From positions 1,121,001 to 1,185,000 of the forward strand of contig NZ_JAGINK010000001.1 in the NCBI RefSeq assembly GCF_017875955.1: a stretch of DNA of 64,000 nucleotides, read 5' to 3'. The DNA comes from Pseudomonas sp. BP8. Its GTDB lineage: Bacteria; Pseudomonadota; Gammaproteobacteria; Pseudomonadales; Pseudomonadaceae. Positions 10,041-20,532 of the stretch are shown here, piece by piece; positions within the stretch are counted from its first letter, which is position 1, and each line of letters begins with the position of its first letter. The notes beneath the pieces were generated by a model, which did no database searches, was not told the origin of the DNA, and saw only the letters and a program-made list of their open reading frames with translations. Position numbers and translations under genes: made by a program.

Positions 10041-11228
10041 ATGGCAACGGTAGACCGCTGGCTGCTGCCAGATGGCATCGAGGAAGTACTGCCACCTGAA
10101 GCTGCGCGCATCGAGATCGCACGTCGGCAGGTGTTGGACCTGTTCCAGAGTTGGGGTTACGAACTGGTCGTTACCCCGCATATCGAGTACCTGGAATCGC
10201 TGCTCACCGGTGCCAGCCAGGACCTGGACCTGCATACCTTCAAGGTGGTCGACCCGCAGTCCGGCCGCCTGATGGGCTTCCGTGCCGACTTCACTCCGCA
10301 GGTCGCGCGTATCGACGCGCACACCCTGCGCCGTGAAGGTCCGAGCCGGCTGTGCTACGCCGGCAGCGTGCTGCACGCCCAGCCGCGCCAGCTGTCCACC
10401 TCGCGCAGCCCGATCCAGTTGGGCGCCGAGCTGTATGGCGATGCCAGCCCGACCAGTGACGTCGAAGTGATCAGCCTGATGCTGGCCATGCTGCAGTTGG
10501 CCGATGTGCCGGACGTGCACATGGACCTTGGCCATGTCGGTATCTACCGCGGCCTGGCCCGTGCCGCCGGGCTGTCTGGCGATGTCGAGCAGCAGCTGTT
10601 CGATGCCCTGCAGCGCAAGGCCCGCGATGAAGTCTATGCACTCACCGCAGACCTGCCGAAGGACCTCAGCAGCATGCTGCGGGCCCTGACCGAGCTGTGC
10701 GGTGGACGTGAAGTGCTGGCCGAGGCCCGTGTCCGCCTGGGCCGTGCGCCGGCTAGCGTGCTGGCAGCACTGGATGACCTGTTGTCGATCGCTGATCGGC
10801 TGACAGCGCGTTACCCGCAACTGCCGCTGTACTTCGACCTCGGCGAGTTGCGCGGCTACAACTATCACACCGGCGTGGTGTTCGCCGTGTTCGTTCCTGG
10901 GGTTGGTCAGTCGATCGCCCAGGGCGGACGCTACGATGACATCGGCGCCGACTTTGGCCGGGCACGCCCGGCCACGGGTTTCTCCACGGATTTGAAGACC
11001 CTGGTCACACTGGGGCGAGCGGAGGTCGTATTGCCTTCTGGCGGCATCTGGATGCCCGACAGCGGCGACGCGACCCTCTGGCAGATGGTCTGCCAGTTGC
11101 GCAACGAGGGCCAGCGTGTGGTTCAGGCACTGCCTGGCCAGCCGCTGAGTGCTGCTCTCGAGGCGGATTGTGATCGGCAATTGATTCAGCAAGACGGGCG
11201 CTGGCAGGTTCTGCCGCTGACCCATTGA
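10041..11228 (+). CDS. hisZ: ATP phosphoribosyltransferase regulatory subunit HisZ
   Basis: 395 residues, a HisRS-like catalytic fold without the anticodon-binding domain. It begins [25 protein letters not shown] and contains the motif-2-like [17 protein letters not shown] and the [21 protein letters not shown] segment. HisZ pairs with the short HisG to start histidine biosynthesis. The ATG at 10041 has AGAGGGGAAAAGG upstream. The in-frame codons from 9810 run through the hflC terminator and are not credible coding sequence. purA follows after 57 bp. Confidence 0.92.
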   Translation: MATVDRWLLPDGIEEVLPPEAARIEIARRQVLDLFQSWGYELVVTPHIEYLESLLTGASQDLDLHTFKVVDPQSGRLMGFRADFTPQVARIDAHTLRREGPSRLCYAGSVLHAQPRQLSTSRSPIQLGAELYGDASPTSDVEVISLMLAMLQLADVPDVHMDLGHVGIYRGLARAAGLSGDVEQQLFDALQRKARDEVYALTADLPKDLSSMLRALTELCGGREVLAEARVRLGRAPASVLAALDDLLSIADRLTARYPQLPLYFDLGELRGYNYHTGVVFAVFVPGVGQSIAQGGRYDDIGADFGRARPATGFSTDLKTLVTLGRAEVVLPSGGIWMPDSGDATLWQMVCQLRNEGQRVVQALPGQPLSAALEADCDRQLIQQDGRWQVLPLTH

Positions 11229-11270
11229 GATCTTTCGGTCGGCAGTAGGCCGGCAACCAAGTTTGCGTGA

Positions 11271-12578
<1,308 letters not shown>

Positions 12579-12600
12579 TTCGGCTTCTGGGCTGATTGAA

Positions 12601-12638
12601 CGCCGCGCTTCCGCAAGGGGGCCGCGGCGTTTTTTTTG
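12601..12638 (+). terminator. Rho-independent terminator after purA
   Basis: A GC-rich stem (CGCCGCG paired with CGCGGCG) with a loop of about 15 nt is followed by a run of eight T. It is 22 bp past the purA stop. Confidence 0.8.
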
Positions 12639-12663
12639 GTTGTTTTCGGATTGGCGGGGGGAT

Positions 12664-12699
12664 GGGCTGGGGCTGGGGCTGGGGCTGGGGCTGGGGCTT
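12664..12699. repeat. Hexanucleotide tandem repeat (GGGCTG)n
   Basis: Five perfect copies of GGGCTG and one GGGCTT lie end to end in the gene-free stretch after purA. The tract is outside any supported gene and is likely to vary in copy number. Confidence 0.9.
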
Positions 12700-12761
12700 G
12701 TGGGTTGGGGGCTTATCCATTTGATGTGGTGGTGCCACTGGCCCTTTCCGCCCTTACGGCG

Positions 12762-12795
12762 GGTCACTTTTTGGCAAACGCCCCAAAAAGTAACC
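12762..12795. repeat. Hairpin-forming intergenic repeat
   Basis: The arms GGTCACTTTTTGG and CCAAAAAGTAACC pair with one mismatch around an 8-nt loop. I remember similar GGGTCACTTTTGG-type sequences scattered between Pseudomonas genes, but I cannot verify the family here. There is no long T-run, so it is not an obvious terminator. Confidence 0.6.
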
Positions 12796-12814
12796 AAAAA
12801 GGTCTTGGCTCCAT

Positions 12815-12855
12815 CATCCGGCCCCTACGCTGCGCTTCGGGGTTCCCTCGCTCCG
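12815..12855. repeat. Left arm of a 41-nt inverted repeat
   Basis: Pairs with 13281-13321 in inverted orientation; 40 of 41 positions match by eye. The arms contain CCCCTACGCTGCGCTTCGG and TTCCCTCGCTCCG. The 425 bp between the arms hold the REP pair at 13105-13204 and no supported gene. Confidence 0.85.
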
Positions 12856-13104
12856 ATCTTGCTCCGGGAGGACCGCGCTGTACGGCCCATCCTGGGCCTC
12901 AGCGCTTTCCGGCCATCCATGGCCTCCACCTCCCTACGCAAGACCTGCGCTCGGCCTCCTGAAGTCGCTGGTAGATCAAGAGCAAGATCAAGATCAACAG
13001 CCAGGGCAACGGCAGGCGAATCGCTGCGCTCTCGCTTTGTTTATTTACCAGCGGATCTGTGGTGTGGCTGGCAGGGCTGCGCCCTGCGATTTGCATTGGC
13101 AGTA

Positions 13105-13204
13105 CCGGCCTCTTCGCGGGGCAAGCCCGCTCCTACAGGATTTGCGCCGATTTTGAATTCAGCGCTGTACCTGTAGGAGCGGGCTTGTCCCGCGAAGAGG
13201 CCCG
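13105..13204. repeat. REP pair (BIME), CCTCTTCGCGGG type
   Basis: Two inverted REP units: CCGGCCTCTTCGCGGGGCAA with CCCGCTCCTACAGG, and its mirror CCTGTAGGAGCGGGC with CCCGCGAAGAGGCC. Elements of the same kind occur at 25.2, 27.4 and 45.8 kb. Confidence 0.85.
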
Positions 13205-13280
13205 AATATCCACCCCAACTGCCACTATCAAAAACAACGCCAGCCCAAACGCCGCCCGTAACTACGCGACTTTAGGAGAC

Positions 13281-13321
13281 CGGAGCGAGGGAACTCCGAA
13301 GCGCAGCGTAGGGGCCGGATG
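13281..13321. repeat. Right arm of a 41-nt inverted repeat
   Basis: Mirror of 12815-12855 with a single mismatch. The sequence just outside the arms is also loosely related (CCCCAAAA on the left, TTTTGGGG on the right), so the original element may be longer. The 922-bp gap between purA and the chemoreceptor gene holds only these repeats, the hexamer tract and a REP pair. Confidence 0.85.
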
Positions 13322-13500
13322 CAGAAGAACCTTTTGGGGCGTGCTACACAAGCTGTTTGAACGACAGCGCTCGCTGTAGGCACGGGCTTGCCGCACGAAG
13401 AATCCTGCGCGCCAGCCAACCAATGCGGCACAACCCTTGCTGTATGAACGCTTTGTGGATGCCATCAAAATAGTGGCGCCAGAAGTACGAGGGTTTCACC

Positions 13501-15435
13501 GTGTCCGCCATCCTTTCACTGTTACGAAGCCGCCTGTTGCGCCCCGTGTTTGTTGCTTTGGGTATCGCTCTTTTGGTGCAGGTGTTGGTCGCCGTTGCGC
13601 TGACCCGGAGCACCGTCACCGCACTGGAGGCCGATCTGAGTGAACGCCTGGGTGTAGACAGCCGCAAGCTCGCCACCGAATTGGAACTCGCCGGGCAGGA
13701 TGTGCGCGCCGGCCTCGACAGCCTCTCCAGCAGTACTCGTCAGCGCCTGAGCAGCGGTCTCTCGACGCGCCTGCAAAGCGAGCAGCAGCAACTGCGTGCC
13801 ACCCTCGAGCAAAACCTCAAGGATTCCGCCAATGACATGGCCGAGCTGCTCGCCTCGGTCGCGCCGCGAGCGATCTGGGACAACGACGTACCGGTGCTCT
13901 CCGACTTCGCGCGGCGCGCTCAGCGTAACCCCAACGTACTGTTCGTGATCTACGACGACGCGCAAGGCCAGCACCTGACCCGCTACCTCAATCGGCAGAA
14001 CCCGATCAACCAAGCCCTGATCGACAAGGGGCAGGGAGAGCGAGCGCTGGACAAGGTGCTTGATGCGGCGCGCAAGGACCCGTCGGTGTACTTCGTCGAA
14101 GCGCCAATCAACCCCAACGGCGCAGAGATCGGCAAGGTCCTGATGGGTGTCTCCACGGCGGGCGTCGAACAACAACTCAAAGCCCTCGATGAGCGCTTTG
14201 TGGCGTTGATCGGCAGTGGCGAACAGCTGGTTGGCGAGAGCCTCGGTGCGGCCGCCGCCGACAGCGGCAAGGCCCTGCGTGCACGCCTGGAAACCGCCCA
14301 GGGCAGCGCCACCGCGATGCAGGCCAATACCGCCCAGAGTGTGCGCGATGCCGCTGGCGAGCTGCGCTGGCGGATTGGTCTGGGTCTGGTCCTGGTTGGC
14401 CTGGGCGTACTGCTGGTGGTGGCTGTGGTGCTCGGCCGGCGGGTGGTGAGCAAGTTACGCTTGCTGATCGCCGCCCTCGACGACCTGGCTGCCGGCGATG
14501 GCGACCTGACCAAGCGGGTCAGCCTCGATAGTCGCGACGAGATCGGCGACATGGCCTCGGCGGTCAATCGCTTTGTCGACAAGCTGCAGCCGATCGTCCG
14601 CGAGGCCGGCGAAGTGGCCCAGCGCACCGGGGTCGAAATCGGCGTCATGACCCAGCGCAGCGCCGGCGCCGATGCCGCCGCCGCACTCCAGCGCGACGAA
14701 GTGGCCGCCAGCCTGCGTGACCTGTCGAGCATGGCCGACGAGGCCCAAGCCGAAAGTCAGGCGATGCAGGCCGCCTTGCAGCAGGTGGTGGATATCCGCC
14801 AGGCCACCCACGAAAACAGCCGGACCTCGACCCAACTCGCCGGTCTGATCGAGACCCTCGCCGGCGAGGTCGACACCGGCTCCCAGGTGATCGAGCGCCT
14901 GGCCAAGCAGAGCGAGCAGATCGAGGTGGTGTTGACGGTGATCCATGGTATTGCCGAGCAGACCAACCTGCTGGCGCTCAATGCTGCCATCGAAGCCGCG
15001 CGCGCTGGTGAGACCGGGCGTGGTTTTGCCGTGGTCGCCGATGAAGTACGGGCGTTGGCGAGCAAGACGCAGCGCTCTACGGGCGATATCCAGGCCCATA
15101 TCACGGCCTTGCAGCAAGGCGCCAAGGAAGCGGTGGCGACCATCAGCCAGGCCGGGCGCCAGGCCAGCGAAGGCTTGTTGGTGCTACGTGACAACGAGCG
15201 CCGGCAGCAGTCGGTGCAGGCGGCGGTGGAGCAGGTGCATGCGGCAATTGGCCTGGCCACGCGCGCGGCCGAGCAGCAGGCGCACGGTGCGCAGGCGGTG
15301 CGGGGCAGGGTAGAGACGATTCATGCGCAGGCCGAGCAATCGGCGCAGGTGGTGATGCAGACCACGGCGAGCAGCAAAGTGCTGGATGATCTGGCCGGGC
15401 AATTGCGCGCCAGCCTGGGGCAGTTCAGGGCGTGA
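13501..15435 (+). CDS. Methyl-accepting chemotaxis protein
   Basis: 644 residues starting with GTG. Transmembrane helix 1 is at about 10-33 ([22 protein letters not shown]). A periplasmic sensor domain of about 260 residues follows, then helix 2 at about 293-318, a HAMP domain ([32 protein letters not shown]) and a cytoplasmic signalling rod. The rod carries the conserved hairpin tip [20 protein letters not shown] at about 482-501. It should pass ligand signals to CheA/CheW at the cell pole. No CheR-docking pentapeptide is seen; the C-terminus is ASLGQFRA. The sensor domain was not recognised, so the ligand is unknown. Confidence 0.93.
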   Translation: MSAILSLLRSRLLRPVFVALGIALLVQVLVAVALTRSTVTALEADLSERLGVDSRKLATELELAGQDVRAGLDSLSSSTRQRLSSGLSTRLQSEQQQLRATLEQNLKDSANDMAELLASVAPRAIWDNDVPVLSDFARRAQRNPNVLFVIYDDAQGQHLTRYLNRQNPINQALIDKGQGERALDKVLDAARKDPSVYFVEAPINPNGAEIGKVLMGVSTAGVEQQLKALDERFVALIGSGEQLVGESLGAAAADSGKALRARLETAQGSATAMQANTAQSVRDAAGELRWRIGLGLVLVGLGVLLVVAVVLGRRVVSKLRLLIAALDDLAAGDGDLTKRVSLDSRDEIGDMASAVNRFVDKLQPIVREAGEVAQRTGVEIGVMTQRSAGADAAAALQRDEVAASLRDLSSMADEAQAESQAMQAALQQVVDIRQATHENSRTSTQLAGLIETLAGEVDTGSQVIERLAKQSEQIEVVLTVIHGIAEQTNLLALNAAIEAARAGETGRGFAVVADEVRALASKTQRSTGDIQAHITALQQGAKEAVATISQAGRQASEGLLVLRDNERRQQSVQAAVEQVHAAIGLATRAAEQQAHGAQAVRGRVETIHAQAEQSAQVVMQTTASSKVLDDLAGQLRASLGQFRA

Positions 15436-15530
15436 GGGCCTTGGCGAGGGCTTCGCCCTGGTTTCCGACCGGTCTGGCGCCCCGGCAAGGCCGCTCAAGG
15501 GCAGCGCCGCGGGTGGATTGACGCGGTACC

Positions 15531-15574
15531 TGTGGGAGCGGCCTTGTGTCGCGAAAGGGCCGCGCAGCGGCCCC
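15531..15574. repeat. Single REP unit, CGCGACACAAGGCCGCTCC type
   Basis: Contains TGTGGGAGCGGCCTTGTGTC followed by GCGAAAGGGCCGC, half of the BIMEs seen at 36.0, 54.3, 55.8 and 63.6 kb. It lies between the convergent chemoreceptor and iron permease genes. Confidence 0.75.
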
Positions 15575-15581
15575 AAAAGCT

Positions 15582-17147
15582 TCACGCCCGGTTCAGGTAC
15601 ATCCGCGTGGTCAGCAGATAAACCGGCAACCCCGACACCACGATCAGCAACGCCGCATAAGGCGCCGCCGCAGCAAACTCGACGTTGGCGGTATGCGCCC
15701 ACACTTCGGTGGCCAGCGTGGTCATGCCGGTCGGGCTGAGCAGCAGGGTCGCCGTCAGCTCCTTCATCGCATCGAGGAACACCAGCGCAAAAGCCGCCGC
15801 CAGCGCCGGAAAGATGATCGGCAGGGTCACCCGGCAGAACGCACTGAAGCTGCTCGCGCCCAGCGTCCGCGCAGCCTCTTCGAGAGTCGGCGAGGCCTTG
15901 TTCAGCGCCGTGCGCACCGGCGCCTGCGCCAGCGGCAAGAACAGCAATGCATAGGCCAGCAGCAGCAACGCCGTGGTCTGGTACAGCGCCGGCACATAGT
16001 GCAGGGCAAAGAACACCAGAGTCAGGGCAATCACCAGCCCCGGCAGGGCGTGCAGCAGATACGGCAGGCGCTCGGCCCAGATCGCCAGGCGGCCCTTGTA
16101 GCGCACCACCAAAAAACTGATCGGCAGCGCCAGAACGACGCACAAGCCTGCGCCGCCGAGCGATACCGACAGCGAGGTGAACAGCGCCTGGCTGATCTCA
16201 CCCACCGGGAAGGCCGCCGACGAGCCAACGCTCAGCCAGTAGCCGAGCATGGCCAGCGGGATACCGCTGCCAAGTACCGCCAGGCCCAGACAGAACAGCT
16301 GCCCAAGCGCCATCCAGCCGCGCAGTTTGACCGGCTGCGCGCGCCGCGCGACGCCTTGGCCGATCCGCACATGACGCGCCTTGCCACGGACCCGCAGTTC
16401 CAGCGTCAGCATCACCAGGCACAGCGCCAGCAGCACCGCTGACAGCATCGCCGCGTTGGCGTTGCTGAACTCCAGTTCGAACTGCTGGTAGATCGCCGTG
16501 GTGAAGGTCTGCAGGCCAAGGATCGACAGCGCACCGAACTCCACCAGCATATGCAGGGCGATCAGCAGCGCGCCGCCGAGCATCGACGGCCACAGCAGTG
16601 GCAGGGTGATCTTGCGAAATACCCCCCAGCGGCTGCAACCCAAGGTTCGCGCCGACTCCTCCAGTGAGGTATCGACGTTGCGCAGGGTTGCCGCCACTGG
16701 CAGAAAAATCAGCGGATACTTGGACAGCGCCATGATCATGATCGCCCCGCCCAGGCCTTCGAAGTCCGAGCTCAGCGATACCCAGGTGAAACTGCTGACG
16801 AACGACGGCACCGCGAACGGCAGGCACAGCACCACGCCCCACAGGCGGCGCCCGGGCAAGTCACTGCGCTCGAGCAGCCAGGCCAGCGCCAGGCCGACCA
16901 CCATGCACACCAGGGTGACGCCAACCATCAGCAGCATCGTGTTGCGCAGCAAGCCCCACACGAACGGCCGCCAGAGCAGGTGCAGCGCTTCCTGCCAACC
17001 CGCCTCCCAGGCCTTGAGGGCGACGTAGAGCAATGGCAGCAAGCTCATCGCCACCAGGAACAAGACAGGCAGCACCACCCAGATCGAGGGGCGCTTGCGG
17101 CGTGGCACGAAACGCGCGGGGGCCGCAGGGTGCAGGACGGCAGTCAT
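15582..17147 (-). CDS. Ferric-iron-type ABC transporter permease (fused two-domain, FbpB/SfuB family)
   Basis: 521 residues with about twelve hydrophobic segments in two homologous halves. Each half carries an EAA-type loop for docking the ATPase: LEESARTLGCSRWGVFRKITLPLLWPS in the first, LEEAARTLGASSFSAFCRVTLPIIFPA in the second. This doubled architecture is typical of permeases for Fe3+ or related substrates. The ATG overlaps the last base of the upstream binding-protein gene, so the two are one unit. No ATPase gene lies beside them, so the ATPase must be supplied from elsewhere or lie outside the window. The substrate is inferred from the family and the partner protein. Confidence 0.88.
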   Translation of the reverse strand: MTAVLHPAAPARFVPRRKRPSIWVVLPVLFLVAMSLLPLLYVALKAWEAGWQEALHLLWRPFVWGLLRNTMLLMVGVTLVCMVVGLALAWLLERSDLPGRRLWGVVLCLPFAVPSFVSSFTWVSLSSDFEGLGGAIMIMALSKYPLIFLPVAATLRNVDTSLEESARTLGCSRWGVFRKITLPLLWPSMLGGALLIALHMLVEFGALSILGLQTFTTAIYQQFELEFSNANAAMLSAVLLALCLVMLTLELRVRGKARHVRIGQGVARRAQPVKLRGWMALGQLFCLGLAVLGSGIPLAMLGYWLSVGSSAAFPVGEISQALFTSLSVSLGGAGLCVVLALPISFLVVRYKGRLAIWAERLPYLLHALPGLVIALTLVFFALHYVPALYQTTALLLLAYALLFLPLAQAPVRTALNKASPTLEEAARTLGASSFSAFCRVTLPIIFPALAAAFALVFLDAMKELTATLLLSPTGMTTLATEVWAHTANVEFAAAAPYAALLIVVSGLPVYLLTTRMYLNRA

Positions 17148-18160
17148 CAGAGCAGACCGACCTCGCGCTCAAGCTCCAGGGCTTCTTCGGCGTTACCGAG
17201 GTCGGCTGGGGTGATCTTGGGTGGGCGCAGGTCTTCGAACGGCTTCAGGCCCTGGTCGGAGACCATGCCCTTGTGCAGCGGGTACTCGGCGGTGGTCTGG
17301 GTGATCACGCGCTGGCCTTCTTCGCTGGCCATCCAGTTGAGCAGAGCCTGGGCTTCCTTGGGATGCTTGCTGGCCTTGACCGCGGCGGCGCCGGAAATGG
17401 TCACCAGGCCACCGGCGTCGCCGTCGGCCAGGTAGTACAGCTTGGAGTCGAGTTGGCCGCGCTCGCGCTTGAGGGCGTACCAGTAGTAGTTGTTGACCAG
17501 CACGGCGTCGACTTCACCTTTTTCCACGGCCTTCAGGGCAACCATGTTGTTGGTGTAGGTCTTGCCGAAGGCTTTCAGGCCGGTCAGCCACTCTTCAGCG
17601 GCTTCACGCCCGTGCAGCTTGAGAATGGCCACGGCCTGTTCCTGGAAGGCGCCGCTGGTCGGAACAAAGCCGACACGGCCGTCCCACTCGGGGTCGGCGA
17701 AGTCCATCACCGATTGCGGCAGGTCTTTTTCGTCAATCTTCTTCGGGTTGAACACCACCACCCGGGTACGCGCGGTGACGCCCATCCAACTGCCGTTGGC
17801 GGCGACGTATTCCTTGGGCAGCATGTTCAGGGTGGCGTCGTCGATCTTGGCCAGCAGGCCCAGTTCGCCGAGGTTGTTCAGCGGTGGCGACTCTTCGGTA
17901 TAGATGACGTCGGCCGGCGAGCGGTCGCCTTCCTCGATGATCTGGCTGGCCAGCTGGTTGCTGCTGCCCTTGCGAATATTGATATGGATGCCGGTCTTGG
18001 CCTCGTAGGCCTTGGCGATGGCTTCGCCGATTTCCTTGTGCTGACCGTTGTACAGGGTCAGGCTGACCGGGGCGTCTGCCATGGCTGCCGGAGCGCCGAT
18101 CACCAGGCTCAGGACGGCGGCGGCCAGGCTGCGCATCAGCATTTGCGGACGGATCGTCAT
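17147..18160 (-). CDS. Periplasmic ferric-iron-type binding protein (FbpA family)
   Basis: About 337 residues. A signal peptide (MLMRSLAAAVLSLVIGAPAAMA) precedes a mature part beginning DAPVSLTLYNGQHKEIGEAIAKAYEAKTG. The SSNQLASQIIEEGDRSPADVIYTEE region and VLVNNYYWYAL, with the tandem tyrosines that ligate Fe3+ in FbpA proteins, support an iron-binding role. The start at 18160 has GCGAGGAAG upstream; codons further upstream are intergenic. A palindrome at 18194-18219 lies in the promoter region. It delivers its ligand to the adjacent permease. Thiamine or putrescine cannot be excluded, but the YY pair favours iron. Confidence 0.88.
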   Translation of the reverse strand: MTIRPQMLMRSLAAAVLSLVIGAPAAMADAPVSLTLYNGQHKEIGEAIAKAYEAKTGIHINIRKGSSNQLASQIIEEGDRSPADVIYTEESPPLNNLGELGLLAKIDDATLNMLPKEYVAANGSWMGVTARTRVVVFNPKKIDEKDLPQSVMDFADPEWDGRVGFVPTSGAFQEQAVAILKLHGREAAEEWLTGLKAFGKTYTNNMVALKAVEKGEVDAVLVNNYYWYALKRERGQLDSKLYYLADGDAGGLVTISGAAAVKASKHPKEAQALLNWMASEEGQRVITQTTAEYPLHKGMVSDQGLKPFEDLRPPKITPADLGNAEEALELEREVGLL

Positions 18161-18193
18161 GCGGGTACTTCCTCGCTTACGGCTACATATTTG

Positions 18194-18219
18194 GAAACAA
18201 TGGTAAACGAAATTGTTTC
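18194..18219 (-). promoter_or_regulatory. Palindromic operator candidate upstream of the iron-binding-protein gene
   Basis: GAAACAAT and ATTGTTTC form an inverted repeat around a 10-nt AT-rich centre, 34 bp upstream of the start codon. The sequence differs from the classic GATAATGATAATCATTATC, so assignment to Fur is a guess. Position and symmetry support a repressor site. Confidence 0.45.
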
Positions 18220-18278
18220 TCAAGTGGCCGCCTGACAAGAAATTCATGAGCAGCTTACTGAGCTGATTGGCCCGCCAA

Positions 18279-18304
18279 GCGGCCCCAGTGCATGAGGGGG
18301 CCGC
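18279..18304 (-). terminator. GC-rich hairpin at the end of the biosynthetic block
   Basis: GCGGCCCC and GGGGCCGC pair around a 10-nt loop, 7 bp past the stop of the last minus-strand gene of the cluster. There is no T-run, so termination is only probable. Confidence 0.4.
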
Positions 18305-18311
18305 GCCCCGG

Positions 18312-19370
18312 CTACCAGCCGGCAATCCCTCCCCGCAACGCCAGCACTTGATCCTGGGTCAGCAACGCTTCGACCAGAAAATACGTCGCACACGCCGACT
18401 CGACCAATTGCTCCTGCTCCGCTCCCACGCGGTAGAAATGCCCGACAAAACTCCCCTGCTGGACCTCGGCCGAGAGCAGCGCGGCAATCTGTCGGCAGGC
18501 CAGGTCGCGCCAGTCATTCATACCCGGCAGGCACTGCCATAGGCGCAACAATGCCACCGAGGCAATCGCCACCGCGCACGGGTCGGCTTCATCAGCCTTG
18601 AGCGCACCCTGGCTGGCGCTCTCGCCCCAGCGGCGTACCCAGTACTCGCACGCCTCACGGGCCGCGTCGGCATAAACGCCGCCATACAAGCCGACCGCTT
18701 CCGCCAGGCCGAGCATGGCCCACGCCTGACCCCGTGCCCATTGCCCGGCCGGGCCCTGTTGAAAGCTGCCATCGGCCTGCCATCGGGCGTAACTGGCCCA
18801 GGCGCCGGTTGGCGTGCGCAAGGTCCGCAGGCACAGCTCGAGGTGGTTGCGGGCCATGGCGATCTGCCCGGCATCACGCTGCAGGTGCATCAGCGCCAGG
18901 GTCGGCGCGAGGGCGTCGATGTCGAGGGTCACACGGCCCTTGTCGCCCCCGCCCATGCCCGGCCCCAGCGGCCAGCCGCCGATCTCTGGGTGATAATCCC
19001 GGGCAAGGGCGTCTGCGGCGCGGCAGGCCAGCTGCCGTGCTTCATTGGCTTCGGCCAGTCGGCCGCCGAGGGCGGCGCCATACCAGAACACGAAGCTGCG
19101 ATTGAGGCTTGGCTCGTCTAACTGGGCGACCAGCTGACGGCACCAGAACGCCGCCTGGTCGTGGTCTTCGCTCAGCTCGGTGAAGGCCGCGCGACGCCAC
19201 CACAGCGCGGTCCAGAACCCGCCGAGCCAGGAGCCACGGCGGGAGAGCTTCCACTGCTTGTCACGGGGCAGGCGATACAGTGGAAACTGTTCGCCGCACT
19301 GTCGCGAAATGCTGTCCAGTTGCTTGAGCAGCGCATTGATCGCTGCCCGTCGCTTACGCTGTTCCGGCAT
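18312..19370 (-). CDS. GH88-like (alpha/alpha)6-barrel hydrolase, last gene of the biosynthetic block
   Basis: About 352 residues without a signal peptide, beginning MPEQRKRRAAINALLKQLD. The segments GSWLGGFWTALWWRRAAF, RVTLDIDALAPTLALMHL and GQWARGQAWAMLGLAEAVGLYG resemble unsaturated glucuronyl/rhamnogalacturonyl hydrolases of family GH88/GH105, which use a catalytic Asp in the barrel. Its start overlaps the upstream MFS gene by about 17 bp, so the two are coupled; an in-frame start at 19430 is also possible. A sugar hydrolase is odd in a cluster that otherwise looks like metallophore biosynthesis. It might remove or add a hydration-sensitive group or act on a glycosylated intermediate. The function is unproven. 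Confidence 0.6.
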   Translation of the reverse strand: MPEQRKRRAAINALLKQLDSISRQCGEQFPLYRLPRDKQWKLSRRGSWLGGFWTALWWRRAAFTELSEDHDQAAFWCRQLVAQLDEPSLNRSFVFWYGAALGGRLAEANEARQLACRAADALARDYHPEIGGWPLGPGMGGGDKGRVTLDIDALAPTLALMHLQRDAGQIAMARNHLELCLRTLRTPTGAWASYARWQADGSFQQGPAGQWARGQAWAMLGLAEAVGLYGGVYADAAREACEYWVRRWGESASQGALKADEADPCAVAIASVALLRLWQCLPGMNDWRDLACRQIAALLSAEVQQGSFVGHFYRVGAEQEQLVESACATYFLVEALLTQDQVLALRGGIAGW

Positions 19371-20532
19371 GGCTGCTGAGCTCCTGTGAACGACGGGCGC
19401 GGTACAGGCTTCGGCACAGTACGGCGCCAACGCATAACGCGAAAATCAACAATGACCAGGCCGCAGAGAACCCACCCGGCTGGCGCAGCAGCGCGCCAAA
19501 CAGCGGTGGGCCGATAGCGATACCGCCAAAGAATCCCAGCGACAGCAAGCCGGCACTGCTCGCCGCGCCGCCGAAACGTGGCTCGCGCAGAAGCATGCTC
19601 ATCGCCACCGCATTGCTCGCCACGAGGCTCAGGCCCATGCCCACCACTGCGGCCCACAACGGCCAATGGCGCTGCGGCGCTGCCTGTTGCATGACCACTA
19701 CCGTGCCCAGGGCAAAGATAAACAGCCCACCGAGCAACACGGTCTCATCCTTGAGACCTGCACCCAGGGGCGTCAACAGCAGGCGCGAGAGGATACCCAT
19801 CACGCCGAAAGCGCTGACCATCAGGCCGATGCTCGCCGCATCCACTCCCAGGCTATTGGCATACACGCCGAAAAAGGTAATGAAGGCCGACAGGCACAAG
19901 CCCGCGCAGCCTTGAATCGCCATTAGCCGCAGCAACCAGCCATTGGCCTTGGCCAGGCGCATTGCAGGCCTGGGGCCGGCAGCCGGTGCCGCTATCTGCA
20001 ATGGCACCAGCAGCGCAAGGAGCAGCGCCAAAGGCACCCAGCAGGCCAGCGCCAGGCGCCAGCCGAGCCAAGCGCTCAGCGGCGGCAGGGCGAGGCCGGC
20101 GATCAGCGCCGAGACCTGCACCCCAGCCTGCTTAAGGCCGACCAGCGAAGCCTTGGGCGCGTCCTCGGCAAGGGCGATCGCCTGGTTGGTCGCGGGGTTG
20201 GCCAGGGCCTGGGCGACGCCGCAGAACAGCAGGGCGATGACCACCCCGCTAAAGCCAGGCAGCACCGCCATCAGGCTGAACGACAGCGCCACCAGCAGGA
20301 ACAATGCCAGCAGGCCATTGCGTGAGCCGATCCGTTGCACCAGAGCACCGGCCCAGGGCGACAGCAGTGCCGCCAGGCCAAAGGCACTGGTGGTCAACCA
20401 GCCCAGCTGCTCACGGTCGATACCGAGCTCGGCGATCAGTTGCGGGCCGAGCACGCCGAGGGCGTAGAACACCATCATCGGCAGGCCCATGGCGCAGGTC
20501 AGCAGGGCGGCGAGCGCCGCGTGCTTGTTCAT
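19354..20532 (-). CDS. MFS transporter, probable exporter of the cluster product
   Basis: 392 residues with about 12 hydrophobic helices. The loop-2/3 motif is degenerate (GALVQRIGSRNGLLALFLL). The protein fits 12-helix major facilitator drug or metabolite exporters. Start and stop codons overlap the neighbours (ATGA with the upstream dehydrogenase gene), so it is part of the same operon. Its position next to biosynthetic enzymes, with a separate FptX-like importer at the other end of the cluster, suggests it exports the product. The direction of transport is inferred. Confidence 0.8.
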   Translation of the reverse strand: MNKHAALAALLTCAMGLPMMVFYALGVLGPQLIAELGIDREQLGWLTTSAFGLAALLSPWAGALVQRIGSRNGLLALFLLVALSFSLMAVLPGFSGVVIALLFCGVAQALANPATNQAIALAEDAPKASLVGLKQAGVQVSALIAGLALPPLSAWLGWRLALACWVPLALLLALLVPLQIAAPAAGPRPAMRLAKANGWLLRLMAIQGCAGLCLSAFITFFGVYANSLGVDAASIGLMVSAFGVMGILSRLLLTPLGAGLKDETVLLGGLFIFALGTVVVMQQAAPQRHWPLWAAVVGMGLSLVASNAVAMSMLLREPRFGGAASSAGLLSLGFFGGIAIGPPLFGALLRQPGGFSAAWSLLIFALCVGAVLCRSLYRARRSQELSSHAGTA

